Shown here: one piece after another, positions 63,791 to 64,000 of the stretch
Position numbering within the stretch: the first letter of the stretch is position 1
Layout of the letters: every line of letters starts with the position of its first letter
Notes under the pieces: generated by a model
The model's input: only the letters and a program-made list of their open reading frames with translations
Databases searched by the model: none
Told to the model about the DNA's origin: nothing
Position numbers and translations under genes: made by a program
DNA from: an uncultured Bacteroidota bacterium
Lineage (GTDB): Bacteria > Bacteroidota > Bacteroidia > Chitinophagales > Chitinophagaceae
Direction of reading: 5' to 3'
NCBI GenBank assembly: GCA_903858475.1
Contig: CAIOIZ010000138.1
Coordinates: 1 to 64,000, forward strand
DNA: 64,000 nucleotides

Positions 63791-64000
63791 ATGAAATGGG
63801 TAAGCGTTAATAGCAATTCAACGAATGAAAATTTTGAATTGTGGAAACAAGATCAAAAGCTAGCTACTGTTTCCTTTAGTACCAAAACACATATTGTAAG
63901 GTTAGTGAGTAACTTGGGAAAGCGCTTATTTTTCTTTGAAAAACGCGGACTATTGAATCCACGTACTGTTATTGCTAACGAATATGGAATTCAGATTGGC
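63791..64000 (+). CDS. Hypothetical protein, N-terminal part (cut by window end)
   Basis: The frame is open from ATG at 63791 to the window edge, 70 codons (MKWVSVNSNSTNENFELW at the start), and has no in-frame stop. The protein is soluble in this part with many Lys, Asn and Phe. It is not recognised. An operator-like repeat and a non-coding stretch precede it. Confidence 0.65.
   Translation, partial: MKWVSVNSNSTNENFELWKQDQKLATVSFSTKTHIVRLVSNLGKRLFFFEKRGLLNPRTVIANEYGIQIG

Overview
The window is AT-rich chromosomal DNA from a member of the Bacteroidota, most likely a Chitinophagaceae relative. This is inferred from several things: SusC/SusD and other TonB-dependent receptors, a GldC homologue, a DUF4290 protein, DUF1800/DUF1501 and YncE/phosphoesterase families, genes without clear Shine-Dalgarno sequences, and TTTG-type promoter elements in place of -35/-10 boxes. 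I saw no rRNA, tRNA, CRISPR array, insertion sequence or prophage. Species cannot be named from the sequence alone.

Bases 1-14.7 kb are mostly minus-strand housekeeping genes: a response regulator/histidine kinase pair, NAD kinase, a BamA-like outer-membrane protein, a CBS protein, an alpha/beta hydrolase, CvpA, a YqeY-like protein, GldC, a glycosyltransferase, a CNNM/CorC protein, guanylate kinase, MurA (with Asp at the usual Cys site), a DUF4290 protein with an RGG-like tail, VanZ, GcvH and a cyclophilin. From 14.8 to 25.6 kb come serS, a small c-type cytochrome lipoprotein, an AlkB-type alkane monooxygenase, a DUF1800/DUF1501 pair and three POT-family peptide transporters in a row. From 25.8 to 33.3 kb are purD and the cell-shape cluster mreB-mreC-mreD-mrdA-rodA, in which three consecutive genes use TTG or GTG starts. 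From 33.3 to 38.5 kb are a metallo-hydrolase, an ECF sigma factor with a probable membrane partner carrying four GYFD repeats, a transketolase C-terminal subunit and galE.

From 38.6 kb to the right end the content is dominated by phosphorus acquisition. PiT and its DUF47 partner are divergent from a phosphate-selective-type porin. Next is a nine-gene plus-strand operon (42.6-58.5 kb): SusC, SusD, two surface or periplasmic YncE-propeller/phosphoesterase proteins, a second TonB-dependent receptor, a PhnZ-type HD oxygenase, a phosphonatase-like HAD enzyme, an organophosphate-antiporter-like MFS protein (DUF5690) and an FAD oxidoreductase of the phosphonate-associated type. Read together it looks like capture of an esterified phosphonate at the outer membrane, release of the small phosphonate, import, and C-P bond cleavage. 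PhnY and PhnW are not in the window. A third TonB-dependent receptor, a beta-helix lipoprotein and a MORN-like lipoprotein follow.

The most striking non-coding signal is a shared promoter architecture. Arrays of 11-bp units with core (C/G)(G/T)TAA(C/T) are followed 8-9 nt later by TTTG and preceded at that spot by CTTCT. It lies before the phosphonate operon (42531-42598), before the last TonB-receptor operon (58540-58618), and before an ORF-free segment ending in a terminator (63471-63623). The 11-bp phasing is that of PhoB boxes, so these are proposed Pho operators, the last one possibly driving a phosphate-starvation small RNA.
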